From: an uncultured Clostridia bacterium
GTDB lineage: Bacteria; Bacillota; Clostridia; Oscillospirales; Ruminococcaceae
NCBI GenBank assembly: GCA_947630315.1
Contig: CANRHA010000019.1
Coordinates: 1-13,830, forward strand
Reading direction: 5' to 3'
DNA length: 13,830 nucleotides
In this document: positions 6,600-13,830 of the stretch, in pieces
How the letters are laid out: the number at the start of each line of letters is the position of its first letter
Numbering within the stretch: the stretch's first letter is position 1
The notes under the pieces: model-generated
The model's input: the letters and a program-made list of their open reading frames with translations, nothing else
Told to the model about the DNA's origin: nothing
The model's database searches: none
Translations under genes and position numbers: made by a program

Positions 6600-8003
6600 T
6601 TAATCATCCATTTTCCCAAACTCATTTTTATATTTAACTTTACACATACTGTAAAACACTGTTCCCAGTAACGTCCAACCACCGACAATTACAAACTCTT
6701 GCACTGTTAATGTGCTGCCGGAGCCGGGTATAAGATACATTGCAACCATAAATCCAGACAAAACCGTAGCTGTAATTCCAACAAATTTGTAATGCTTGAC
6801 CTTATAAGGTCTATCCATATCCGGTTCCTTCTTACGCAAAATCAAAAACGACATTGATACCATGCAATATGCCAAGCAGCAGGCAAAACTGGCCGCATCG
6901 GAAATCCAAACAAGCATGGTTCTGCCGAAGAATGGAGCTGCAAAGGAGAGAACTCCTATCAGCAAAAGAGCATTCACGGGTGTTTTATGTTTTTCATTCA
7001 AAGCCGCAAATCTTCCAGGGATCATTTTTGATTCAGCCATAGAGAATATCGCACGGCTGCCGCCAATCAAAAATGAATTCCAACTTGTTATTACTCCGCA
7101 AAGTCCGCCGATTATCAGAACCTTCGCCATAACAGTACTGTTAAATACTTTTTCCATAGCAGTTGCAGCAACGAGGCCTGCTCCCTGCATAGCGTCTGCT
7201 ATTTCAACCGAGTTAAGAGCATATCCAACCGCAAAGACAACCAATCCGTAAAAACAAACTGCACAAATAATAGACAAAAGAAGCACTCTTGCCACCTTTT
7301 TAAGCGGTATGTTTATTTCCTCTGCCACTTGTGGAATTACGTCAAATCCAAAAAGGAAAAACGGCGCTACAACGGCAACTGAGAGAATATTCTTTATAGA
7401 GCCGGCCCCCTCGCCAATTATTATTTGATCATTAAGATTGGAAGGCTCTCCGTTAATTGCTGACGCAACAACAAGAATTATCCCGACGCCTGCAATAGTT
7501 ACAGTAAGTATTGTCTGAAAAATTGATGCCGCTTTGATCCCTAAAATATTGATTATGATTATTCCGATAGTAAACACGGCGGCAATAACCACACCGGTCA
7601 CATAGACCTCTGAACCCGCTATAGTATACATATATCCTTTTGAAAAAGCCGGAAATATGTACTGCACGATTGTCGGCAAAGAAACCACTTCAAAACAGAC
7701 GACCCCGATATAGCTCAAAATAAGTGCCCAAGTGCAAATAAACGAACCCGTAGGGCCAAACGCCTTATAACTGAAGACGTGCTCTCCCCCAACTTTGGGC
7801 ATCGCCGGAGTCAGTTCAGCATAAGTCATTCCCACGAAGTATATCATTATACCACCGATAATAAAGCCAGCTACTGTACCGATTACACCGGCATTCTGAA
7901 TCCACCTGCCGGATGAAACTACCCAGCCCCAGCCAATCATGGCTCCAAAGGCTACTACCAAAATATCCGCCGCGGACATGACTTTTTTGAAACGGCTATT
8001 CAT
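6600..8003 (-). CDS. APC-superfamily amino acid permease
   Basis: A hydrophobic protein of 467 residues with about 12 membrane segments. The first helix carries GAMIGWGWVVSSG (20-32), the unwound substrate-binding Gly motif of the APC superfamily. Helix 6 carries GFDVIPQVAEE (219-229), the matching conserved motif, and DRPYKVK (397-403) is the typical loop after helix 10. It is expected to import an amino acid or polyamine by cation symport or exchange. The start is the ATG at 8001-8003, which has GAGGAGG at 8013-8019; a longer frame from a TTG at 8033 would overlap that ribosome binding site and is rejected. Permeases are unusual inside polysaccharide operons. Its place between two ATP-grasp ligases suggests it supplies the acid they join to a sugar. 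That link is inference, and the specificity is unknown. Confidence 0.9.
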   Translation of the reverse strand: MNSRFKKVMSAADILVVAFGAMIGWGWVVSSGRWIQNAGVIGTVAGFIIGGIMIYFVGMTYAELTPAMPKVGGEHVFSYKAFGPTGSFICTWALILSYIGVVCFEVVSLPTIVQYIFPAFSKGYMYTIAGSEVYVTGVVIAAVFTIGIIIINILGIKAASIFQTILTVTIAGVGIILVVASAINGEPSNLNDQIIIGEGAGSIKNILSVAVVAPFFLFGFDVIPQVAEEINIPLKKVARVLLLSIICAVCFYGLVVFAVGYALNSVEIADAMQGAGLVAATAMEKVFNSTVMAKVLIIGGLCGVITSWNSFLIGGSRAIFSMAESKMIPGRFAALNEKHKTPVNALLLIGVLSFAAPFFGRTMLVWISDAASFACCLAYCMVSMSFLILRKKEPDMDRPYKVKHYKFVGITATVLSGFMVAMYLIPGSGSTLTVQEFVIVGGWTLLGTVFYSMCKVKYKNEFGKMDD

Positions 8004-8012
8004 CAAATACTT

Positions 8013-8019
8013 CCTCCTC
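8013..8019 (-). promoter_or_regulatory. Ribosome binding site deciding the permease start
   Basis: GAGGAGG on the coding strand, 9 bases before the ATG at 8003. A longer upstream frame from TTG would place this site inside the coding sequence, so the ATG is preferred. Confidence 0.8.
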
Positions 8020-8069
8020 AATAATAGCCACAAACTAATTAAATAAAATCCTAAATCAATTTGCTAAGA

Positions 8070-9341
8070 TTATTTTTTATAATCATCCTTAAGAATCTCA
8101 TAATCAATAAAATGAATCAGAATATCTTCACCATCTTCATTAAAAACTTTAAAAATGTTGTTTATAAATTTCAGCTTTTCGATCATGCGCTCAGTATCTC
8201 CGCATAAAAAGGCAATGTTGGCAAACGGAGCCATTCCAATAATCTCCGAACCTTCACGCTTTGGCATGTCAACATATATTTTGTTAAATTCTTTTATTTT
8301 ATTTAACCCCTCAATCTTTGCAATCTTACCACTTCTCACAGTGAAAAAGTGAATAAAACCAAGTTTTAGTTCCGAGCTTATGTTTTCAGATTTTATATTA
8401 TTCAACGAATGCGGTATGCTGAGCGCATACTCAACCATCCACTTGCAAGCATTAAATCCGGTAATACTTTCTAAAAGATGACACGATGCCAAAGCAGATG
8501 GGAACCGATACCCCATTTCAAGAACATAAAACTTACCATCAGTCGTATCGCGCATAACATCTGCCCACACGATGCCATCTGAACAGCCAAGCTCTTTAAA
8601 AGTAGAAATCAAAGAGTCATTGATTTCGTCCAGATATTGTTGATAATATTTTTGCGAATTATATTCAAACGAATATATATTGGCAGCTCCATCCGGGTTA
8701 TGAAACAGCTGCGCGTAGCTGGCAAGCTTTATTTCGCCATTAGCGACAGCATAATTTATATGGTAATCCTCGCCGACAAGCTTTCTCTCAACTATAAACT
8801 TTCCTTTTTTGGATTTTCCGACTGCGTAATCTATAGCACTGCGCAGCTCTTCTTTGTTATTGCAATAACTCATACCGCGGTTTCCGCTATTGTCAACCGG
8901 CTTCACGACTACCGGAAACTTTATCTGACTTATTTCTTCCTCGGTCGGATTTTCGGAAACATAGTAAGGTTGCGGCACTGAAACATTATTTTTCAAACAC
9001 ATCTTCTTAAAAAGACTTTTATCTCGAGATGCTTGCCAAGCCATATCCGAAGAACAATACAAAGGGAAATTAAGTCTTTTACACAGCTCTCTTAAACAGT
9101 CAAGATTTGTATCGCTTGCACCACAGATTGCAGCCGTAACACCATTTTCAATACACTTCTCGCAAAGTCCGTCTATATCTCTTGTGCTTACCATCCATTG
9201 TTCATCACTTGCTTCTTTTGTGGGCGACCAGTTCATCAAATCCGAAGTTATCACATACACGCCCATTTTTTTAGCTTCTATGGCACATTGGAGTGTGAAG
9301 AAATCGCTTCCTAAGATTAAAAGTTTCTTTTTAAAATTCAT
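8070..9341 (-). CDS. ATP-grasp ligase (CarB/biotin-carboxylase-like), putative sugar or amino-acid amide ligase
   Basis: The 423-residue protein starts with a Rossmann-like pre-ATP-grasp domain (KKLLILGSDFFTLQCAIEAKKMG). The ATP-grasp domain follows: PVVVKPVDNSGNRGM at 143-157 (adenine-side Lys147 and the flexible Gly loop), FIVERKLVG at 182-190, the metal-site Asp in WADVM (259-263) and LEMGYRFPSA at 274-283. The usual metal motif is E-x-N-x-R; here the Asn is Gly (E-M-G-Y-R), a variant I associate with ATP-grasps of surface-polysaccharide clusters but cannot check. The family makes C-N or C-O bonds through an acyl-phosphate. In this position it may acylate an amino sugar with an amino or carboxylic acid, which would replace the missing acetyltransferase. 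The ATG at 9341 has GAGG about 10 bases upstream, 20 bases after the sugar transferase. Fold is certain; substrate is unknown. Confidence 0.85.
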   Translation of the reverse strand: MNFKKKLLILGSDFFTLQCAIEAKKMGVYVITSDLMNWSPTKEASDEQWMVSTRDIDGLCEKCIENGVTAAICGASDTNLDCLRELCKRLNFPLYCSSDMAWQASRDKSLFKKMCLKNNVSVPQPYYVSENPTEEEISQIKFPVVVKPVDNSGNRGMSYCNNKEELRSAIDYAVGKSKKGKFIVERKLVGEDYHINYAVANGEIKLASYAQLFHNPDGAANIYSFEYNSQKYYQQYLDEINDSLISTFKELGCSDGIVWADVMRDTTDGKFYVLEMGYRFPSALASCHLLESITGFNACKWMVEYALSIPHSLNNIKSENISSELKLGFIHFFTVRSGKIAKIEGLNKIKEFNKIYVDMPKREGSEIIGMAPFANIAFLCGDTERMIEKLKFINNIFKVFNEDGEDILIHFIDYEILKDDYKK

Positions 9342-9361
9342 ATAGCTTTGCCTCGTTTCAG

Positions 9362-10024
9362 TTAATATATCCTTATTTTTTTAGACATAGCAGTTATTTT
9401 ACTTCGTTGAACGCTTAACTTTCCCGAACCGTCACTTGGAACAATTAAAATATCCGAACGCTTAAGTACCTTGCCAACAGTTAACAGCAAGATTTTGACA
9501 TCCCCGATAAAAGAAATGCCATTTATATAATCTGAATCATGCTTAAACGTGTCTTCCCAACTGCCGGAATTTCTCCCATTCACCTGTGCCAGTCCCGTCA
9601 ACCCCGGTCTGACCGTATGTCTCTTTCTTTCCTCATCGGTATAATAAGGCAGATACTCCACCAGCAGCGGTCTCGGTCCCACAATCGCCATATCCCCCTT
9701 GACAATATTCACCAGCTCCGGCAGCTCGTCGAGGCTCGTTGACCGCAGGAATCTGCCATATCCGTTCAGCCTGTCCTTATCCGGCAGCAGGTTGCCGTCC
9801 TTGTCTTTGGCGTTGGACATCGTTCTGAACTTAATCAGGCTGAAAATCTTCTCCTGCCCGGTCTTTTTGCTGATTCGCCCCGGGCGCTTCTGCACAAAGA
9901 ACGGGTTGCCTTTCATCGCAATCGCACCGACGATTGTGAGTATCAGCAGCAGCGGCGAAAGGATTATCAATGCGGTCAGCGACAGCACAAAATCAAGCGG
10001 TCGCTTAACGTATTTAGCATACAT
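9362..10024 (-). CDS. Polyprenyl-phosphate phosphoglycosyl transferase (PglC-like bacterial sugar transferase)
   Basis: The 220-residue protein is a small monotopic phosphoglycosyl transferase. It has the N-terminal KRPLDF (7-12), one re-entrant hydrophobic helix with the S23-P24 break, KFRTMS (65-70), the catalytic D99-E100 in TSLDELPEL, IVGPRPLL (114-121) and RPGLTGLAQVNGR (139-151). It would move a phospho-amino sugar from UDP to undecaprenyl phosphate on the cytoplasmic face, starting the lipid-linked glycan. The ATG at 10024 has GAGG about 8 bases upstream. The last 59 codons (from about residue 162) are strikingly AT-rich: 60 of 180 bases G or C at 9361-9540, against 129 of 240 at 9541-9780. 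The gene therefore looks mosaic, with its conserved core joined to a foreign tail. The tail after DILIVPSDGSG has no motif I recognise. Confidence 0.93.
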   Translation of the reverse strand: MYAKYVKRPLDFVLSLTALIILSPLLLILTIVGAIAMKGNPFFVQKRPGRISKKTGQEKIFSLIKFRTMSNAKDKDGNLLPDKDRLNGYGRFLRSTSLDELPELVNIVKGDMAIVGPRPLLVEYLPYYTDEERKRHTVRPGLTGLAQVNGRNSGSWEDTFKHDSDYINGISFIGDVKILLLTVGKVLKRSDILIVPSDGSGKLSVQRSKITAMSKKIRIY

Positions 10025-10035
10025 ATGTAACCTCT

Positions 10036-11301
10036 TTATTCAAAACATTTCCTAATAATCTCAATTACGGCGTCCTGTTCCTCCGCCATCATCTTATTAT
10101 CGCTCGGCAGGCACAAACCCCTCTGAAAGATATCCGCTCCCACATCGGTCAGCTTCTCTCCCGCAATATATGCGTTGCTGTTCGCTCTGCCGTTGCCGTC
10201 TTTCGTGACAAACGCGTTAATCCGGTAAATCGGCTGGAGATGCATCGGCTTCCAAATCGGTCTGCCCTCGGCATTATAGCTCGCGAGCGTTTCGAGGATT
10301 TCGGTCGGACAGCTCTTGCCTGGCTCTTTGATGTACGCCACCTCGCTGTCGCCCCTGACCTGTTTGCACATCGCCTCCGGATGTATAATCAAGCAACTTA
10401 GCCAAAAGTTCGGTTCACTGTCGGGGCTGTAAGGATTCATTGTCACGGGCAGTCCCTTAAATCCCGCCTTGTAGCGCTCGTAAATTGCCTTTTTCTGCGC
10501 GATGTGCTCCTCAAGGTGAGGTATCTGCCCGCGCACGACACCGGCGATCACGTTGGACATTCGGTAGTTGTAGCCAATCTCCTCATGCTGGTACCAGGGC
10601 GCATTTTCGCGACTTTGCGTGCTCCATTTGCGTACTTTCTCGGCGTCCGCCTTGTTGTCCGTGAGGAACATTCCTCCCGACGAGCCGGTGATTATTTTAT
10701 TTCCGTTGAAAGATATAGCGTTGTAGTCCCCGAAAGTGCCGGTCTGCTGACCTTTAAGAGTCGCTCCCAGAGATTCCGCAGCGTCCTCAATAATCAAAGT
10801 GTTGTGGGCTTTGCAGATTTTCCGTATCTCGTCCATTTTTGCAGGTGTGCCGTAGAGATGGGCGACGACCACCAGCCTCACTTCGGGATATATCTCAAAC
10901 GCCTTTTCAAGCGCCCTCGGGTCCATATTCCAAGTATCATACTCGGTATCAATGAACACCGCCTCGCCGTTCTCGTAGGCGATCGGATTGACAGTCGCGT
11001 CGAAGGTCATGTCGGTGCAAAAAACCTTGTGACCCTGAAGCGTACCCTCGCTCGTTTTCGGCATACCATAGAGCTTTTCGCCCGCCAATTTGGTGCAAAG
11101 GTGAAGCGCCGCCGTACCCGCAGAAAGCGCCACGGCATACTTGCAGCCGACCTTTTCGGCTATCTGCCGCTCGACCTCGTTGATGTTCTCTCCGACGGTG
11201 GACATCCAGTTTGTTTCATACGCCTTTTTGACGTATTCTAATTCCTCGCCATGCATCGTCGGGCTCGAAAGCCAGACTTTTTTCTCAAACGGTTTAATCA
11301 A
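10036..11301 (-). CDS. DegT/DnrJ/EryC1/StrS family PLP-dependent sugar aminotransferase (PglE-like)
   Basis: The 421-residue protein is a fold-type I sugar aminotransferase. AGTAALHL at 61-68 binds the PLP phosphate, IIEDAAESLGA at 170-180 carries the Asp that contacts the pyridine nitrogen, and SFNGNKIITGSSGG at 197-210 holds the Schiff-base Lys202. It should use glutamate to aminate the 4-keto sugar from the upstream dehydratase, giving a UDP-4-amino-4,6-dideoxy sugar. The start is TTG at 11301, about 8 bases after AGAAGG. The nearby ATG in another frame meets a stop after three codons, and the first in-frame ATG (T15-M16 of the protein) would remove the conserved N-terminal WLSSP segment. 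It lies between the dehydratase (15-base gap) and the phosphoglycosyl transferase (11-base gap), the classic pgl order. Substrate is inferred from context. Confidence 0.93.
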   Translation of the reverse strand: MIKPFEKKVWLSSPTMHGEELEYVKKAYETNWMSTVGENINEVERQIAEKVGCKYAVALSAGTAALHLCTKLAGEKLYGMPKTSEGTLQGHKVFCTDMTFDATVNPIAYENGEAVFIDTEYDTWNMDPRALEKAFEIYPEVRLVVVAHLYGTPAKMDEIRKICKAHNTLIIEDAAESLGATLKGQQTGTFGDYNAISFNGNKIITGSSGGMFLTDNKADAEKVRKWSTQSRENAPWYQHEEIGYNYRMSNVIAGVVRGQIPHLEEHIAQKKAIYERYKAGFKGLPVTMNPYSPDSEPNFWLSCLIIHPEAMCKQVRGDSEVAYIKEPGKSCPTEILETLASYNAEGRPIWKPMHLQPIYRINAFVTKDGNGRANSNAYIAGEKLTDVGADIFQRGLCLPSDNKMMAEEQDAVIEIIRKCFE

Positions 11302-11316
11302 TCATGTTACCTTCTT

Positions 11317-13305
11317 TTATGCTATCGTTTGCAGTTTTCTGCTTTTGTCATTAGTGGGATGAAACGTCGTAACTACGTCCTTTGTGCGTTCATATACCTC
11401 TGCCTCATCTTCATTATACGCTGCTTCCATCAGCCTCTTTAAGTCCTCAATAAAGCTGTCATATTCAAACGGAATGGGTTGTCCTATGTGGATTTTCTTG
11501 TTATCCGTGGTCTTTAAGCCCTCTTCCGCCATTAACTTTTCCTCATATAATTTTTCGCCCGGGCGCAAGCCGATGTATTCAATTTTAATATCTACATCGG
11601 GAACTTTTCCTGACAGTCTTATGAGGTTTCTCGCCAGCGTGTCGATCTTGACCGGCTCGCCCATGTCGAGGACGTAAATCTCGCTTCCCTTACCCATCAC
11701 GCTCGCTTGAAGCACAAGGCTGACGGCTTCGGGGATCAGCATAAAGTAGCGGATTATGTCCGGGTGGGTGACTTTCACGGGCCCTCCCTGGGCAATTTGT
11801 TGCTTGAAAAGTGGGATCACCGAGCCGTTTGAGCCAAGCACGTTTCCAAACCGGACCGCACAAAATCTTGTATGTGAAGTTATCTTTTTATCATCATGCG
11901 GCGCCCAGCCGTCCTCCGGCTGATGAGCATGGAGCGGCGGAATTTCGTTCTCGCGATGGTTCTTCACCATATAGTCGAAAGTCTGGATTATCATCTCGCA
12001 AAGCCGCTTCGACGCGCCCATAATGTTAGTTGGGTTAACGGCTTTGTCGGTTGAAATCAGTACAAATCTCTCACAGCCGTTGCGCATGGCGGCGTAGGCG
12101 GTTTTGTATGTTCCAATCGCATTATTTTTGATGGATTCGCATGGCGAAACTTCCATCAGCGGAACGTGCTTGTGAGCCGCAGCATGGTAGACAATCTGCG
12201 GTTTATATGTCGAGAAAACGTCCTGCAATCTGCCGCTGTCGCGCACCGAACCGATCAACACGGTTAAGTTTAAATGCGGGTATTTGCTCAGTAATTCTTG
12301 CTGTATGGCATATGCATTGTTCTCGTAAATGTCGAATATGATTAACTGTTTCGGGTTGTGGCTCGCGATCTGGCGGCACAGCTCAGACCCGATTGACCCG
12401 CCTCCGCCGGTCACCATGACCGTCTTACCCGTGAGCATTTTGTAGACTGGTTCAAGGTCAAGTTTGATGATTTCTCTTCCCAGCAAATCCTCAATCGCGA
12501 CGTCCTTAAGATCGGTCACATTGACCTCGCCGTTGGCAATTTGGTAGATGCCCGGAAGCGACTTAAGCTCGCAGCCGGTTTCGTGGCAGATATTCAGAAT
12601 CTCCTTTTTCTCATCGGCGGGGGCGGAGGGAATCGCGAAGAAAATCTTCTTGACTTTATACTTTTCAACCGCCGAGAGAATGCTGTCACGCCCTCCCACG
12701 ACCGGCACGCCTTCTATGTAACGACCCCACTTGTTGTGGTTGTCGTCGATGATGCACACAACATTTCCGTCGGAGCGGTTGCTTCTCATGAGGTCTTGAA
12801 TAATCATTCTCCCCGCATTTCCCGCGCCGATGATCATTATATTTGCGTCGGACTTCGCCTTCGTGCTCTCGAACATTGAACGCTGGAACAGGATAAAGCG
12901 ATAAGAGAATCGCACCGCAAGTACAAGAATGAACTGAATCACCGCGCCGATAAGGTAGTAGCTTATAGGCATTCTGCCGAAGATGACAGTGATGAAAACG
13001 CCGTGGAAAACTGTGGTTATTGCAGTAGAGGCGGTGATGCGTAAAAGCTCAGTGTAGCTTGCAAACCGCCAGATCGACTTGTACATTCTCAGCAGCCAAA
13101 AGATAACAAGGCTGAATATTGTGTAGATCGGCGCGAATTTCAGGAATGAATCAAAATAATCGCGCGGAATTGCGGTATACTGGCAATCAAACCTCAGCCA
13201 GAGCGCGAGGAAATACGACAGGTTTATAGCTATTGCGTCGTAAATCATCAAATACACTGTCACAACGTGCCAATGCTCGAAGCCCTTTTTCACTTTTTCT
13301 CTCAT
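11317..13305 (-). CDS. PglF/CapD-like membrane-bound UDP-sugar 4,6-dehydratase
   Basis: This 662-residue protein has the full architecture of the PglF/CapD/FlaA1-like family. About four hydrophobic segments lie in residues 14-140. A first nucleotide-binding-like domain follows (IMIIGAGNAGRM, 156-167), then the catalytic short-chain dehydrogenase domain with the NAD-binding TGGGGSIG at 299-306. The active site has the PglF form S-T-D420-K421 with M429 in place of the usual Tyr (STDKAVNPTNIMGASKR). The expected reaction converts UDP-GlcNAc to UDP-4-keto-6-deoxy-GlcNAc at the inner membrane face, the first step of bacillosamine-type sugar synthesis. RPGEKLYEEKL (581-591) is a conserved C-terminal family motif. 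The ATG at 13305 is preceded by GAGGTG. An unusual His-rich segment (about 445-479) sits between the SDR helix and the VRFGNVLGS strand. The aminotransferase starts 15 bases downstream. The sugar product is inferred from the family. Confidence 0.93.
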   Translation of the reverse strand: MREKVKKGFEHWHVVTVYLMIYDAIAINLSYFLALWLRFDCQYTAIPRDYFDSFLKFAPIYTIFSLVIFWLLRMYKSIWRFASYTELLRITASTAITTVFHGVFITVIFGRMPISYYLIGAVIQFILVLAVRFSYRFILFQRSMFESTKAKSDANIMIIGAGNAGRMIIQDLMRSNRSDGNVVCIIDDNHNKWGRYIEGVPVVGGRDSILSAVEKYKVKKIFFAIPSAPADEKKEILNICHETGCELKSLPGIYQIANGEVNVTDLKDVAIEDLLGREIIKLDLEPVYKMLTGKTVMVTGGGGSIGSELCRQIASHNPKQLIIFDIYENNAYAIQQELLSKYPHLNLTVLIGSVRDSGRLQDVFSTYKPQIVYHAAAHKHVPLMEVSPCESIKNNAIGTYKTAYAAMRNGCERFVLISTDKAVNPTNIMGASKRLCEMIIQTFDYMVKNHRENEIPPLHAHQPEDGWAPHDDKKITSHTRFCAVRFGNVLGSNGSVIPLFKQQIAQGGPVKVTHPDIIRYFMLIPEAVSLVLQASVMGKGSEIYVLDMGEPVKIDTLARNLIRLSGKVPDVDIKIEYIGLRPGEKLYEEKLMAEEGLKTTDNKKIHIGQPIPFEYDSFIEDLKRLMEAAYNEDEAEVYERTKDVVTTFHPTNDKSRKLQTIA

Positions 13306-13338
13306 TTTCTCACCTCGTCATTCAGACGAATTTTTTGG

Positions 13339-13830
13339 TTATCCCGGATTCCCGTCCAGCCTGACCCCTATTTCTGCCAGTTTGCGGACTTTTTCGGATT
13401 CCAGCCTGCCGCTGCGATAGCGCCTTTTCTGCGACCTCACCCACTCGCCGAGCGGGTAGCCGTCCTGCGTTATAAATGTCTGCGGAATCGGCAATCCCCC
13501 GCCATGCTTGCAGTAATTTGCGGCGTATCTAAACCCATTATCCCACTTGCTGTCGTTTTGGTTCCAGACCATGCCAATTTTATTTAATGATGTTATCCGT
13601 TCGTCGGTCAATTTTCCGTTTTTATATGCCTTTCTCTGAGCGGCAATCCAGTTATTCAGCGTATATCCGTCGCCGCAAATGTAGTCTTGCGGAACGTTCA
13701 AGCTGCCATATTCCTTATAATATGCTTTCGCGTGCTCATACCCGGTCTGCCAGCGGTCCTTGTTGCCGTCCCACTTAATTCCGAGGGCTTCAAGCTCGAC
13801 CTTGCGCTCCTCCGTCAGCTTCCCGGATTT
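13339..13830 (-). CDS. Helicase-associated-repeat protein, C-terminal part (5' end beyond window)
   Basis: The reading frame is open from the right edge to a TAA at 13339, giving the last 163 residues; the start lies outside the window. The protein consists of repeats of about 65-70 residues: the tail of one (GKLTEERKVELEALGIKWD), one complete repeat (W-x(n)-GYEHAKAYYKEYG, DGYTLNNWIAAQRKAY, GKLTDERI, IGMVW) and a last repeat (GFRYAANYCKHGG, DGYPLGEWVRSQKRRY, GRLESEKV). This pattern of DGY-x-LG/N-W-x(4)-QR followed by GKL and a terminal G-x-x-W is that of the helicase-associated (HA) domain. The domain commonly sits in arrays at the C-terminus of large DEAD-like helicases in gut Clostridia, and its function there is unknown. 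The final repeat has lost the closing Trp (GVRLD). It ends 33 bases before the dehydratase gene on the same strand. It is probably a flanking gene with no direct role in polysaccharide synthesis. A helicase core cannot be confirmed from this fragment. Confidence 0.85.
   Translation of the reverse strand, partial: KSGKLTEERKVELEALGIKWDGNKDRWQTGYEHAKAYYKEYGSLNVPQDYICGDGYTLNNWIAAQRKAYKNGKLTDERITSLNKIGMVWNQNDSKWDNGFRYAANYCKHGGGLPIPQTFITQDGYPLGEWVRSQKRRYRSGRLESEKVRKLAEIGVRLDGNPG

Noticed and set aside
8004..8069. Spacer before the permease as a terminator or promoter
   Set aside because: AT-rich with no convincing hairpin plus U-run and no clear promoter pair; only the ribosome binding site is supported.
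9376..9382. A7 run on the coding strand near the end of the sugar transferase as another phase-variable tract
   Set aside because: The frame is intact and the run is only a few codons from the stop, so slippage would have little effect; A7 runs are common in AT-rich DNA.
10504..11241. Plus-strand frame of 245 codons
   Set aside because: It lies opposite the aminotransferase, whose frame has clear PLP motifs; the plus-strand translation shows no recognisable domain and comes from high-GC codon structure.
13306..13338. Operon promoter before the dehydratase
   Set aside because: Only 33 bases separate the genes and no promoter-like pair is seen, so any promoter would be inside or upstream of the helicase-repeat gene.

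Overview
All supported genes lie on the minus strand and are tightly packed, so transcription runs from right to left. The window is a cell-surface polysaccharide (capsule, exopolysaccharide or glycan) biosynthesis locus. Strong AGGAGG-type ribosome binding sites, the family content and a helicase-associated-repeat protein at the right edge suggest a gut-type Clostridia member (Ruminococcaceae or Oscillospiraceae-like Firmicutes). This assignment is inferred from gene families and not from a marker gene.

Right part (about 9540-13830, GC-rich, about 54% in the stretch counted by hand). It holds the C-terminal end of a helicase-associated-repeat protein. Next come three enzymes that match the opening steps of a bacillosamine-type pathway: a membrane-anchored PglF-like UDP-sugar 4,6-dehydratase, a DegT/DnrJ/EryC1/StrS (PglE-like) PLP aminotransferase, and a PglC-like phosphoglycosyl transferase. 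Together they would make a 4-amino-4,6-dideoxy sugar and load its phosphosugar onto polyprenyl phosphate. The usual partner, a PglD-type acetyltransferase, is not in the window.

Middle part (about 4140-9540, lower GC). It contains an ATP-grasp ligase, an APC-family amino-acid permease, a second ATP-grasp ligase, and a PaaK/CapK-like adenylate-forming enzyme. This collection suggests that amino or carboxylic acids are joined to a sugar through amide or ester bonds.

Left part (1-4140). Two tandem paralogous genes of the sugar-transfer-associated ATP-grasp family are each broken at the same codon position by an uninterrupted run of eight G. They are followed by an aldo/keto reductase and a GT4-type glycosyltransferase that stops early near the left edge. 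The first copy is one base too long and the second one base too short to be read through. This is the most notable feature of the window and looks like a pair of poly-G phase-variable switches, both OFF in this sequence. A 36-base direct repeat (35 of 36 matching) flanks the second ATP-grasp copy plus the reductase, as though they form a cassette.

No tRNA, rRNA, CRISPR array, insertion sequence or convincing terminator was seen. No gene-free stretch exceeds 300 bases; the longest, 820-1028, holds only the repeat remnant and a possible 32-codon ORF.
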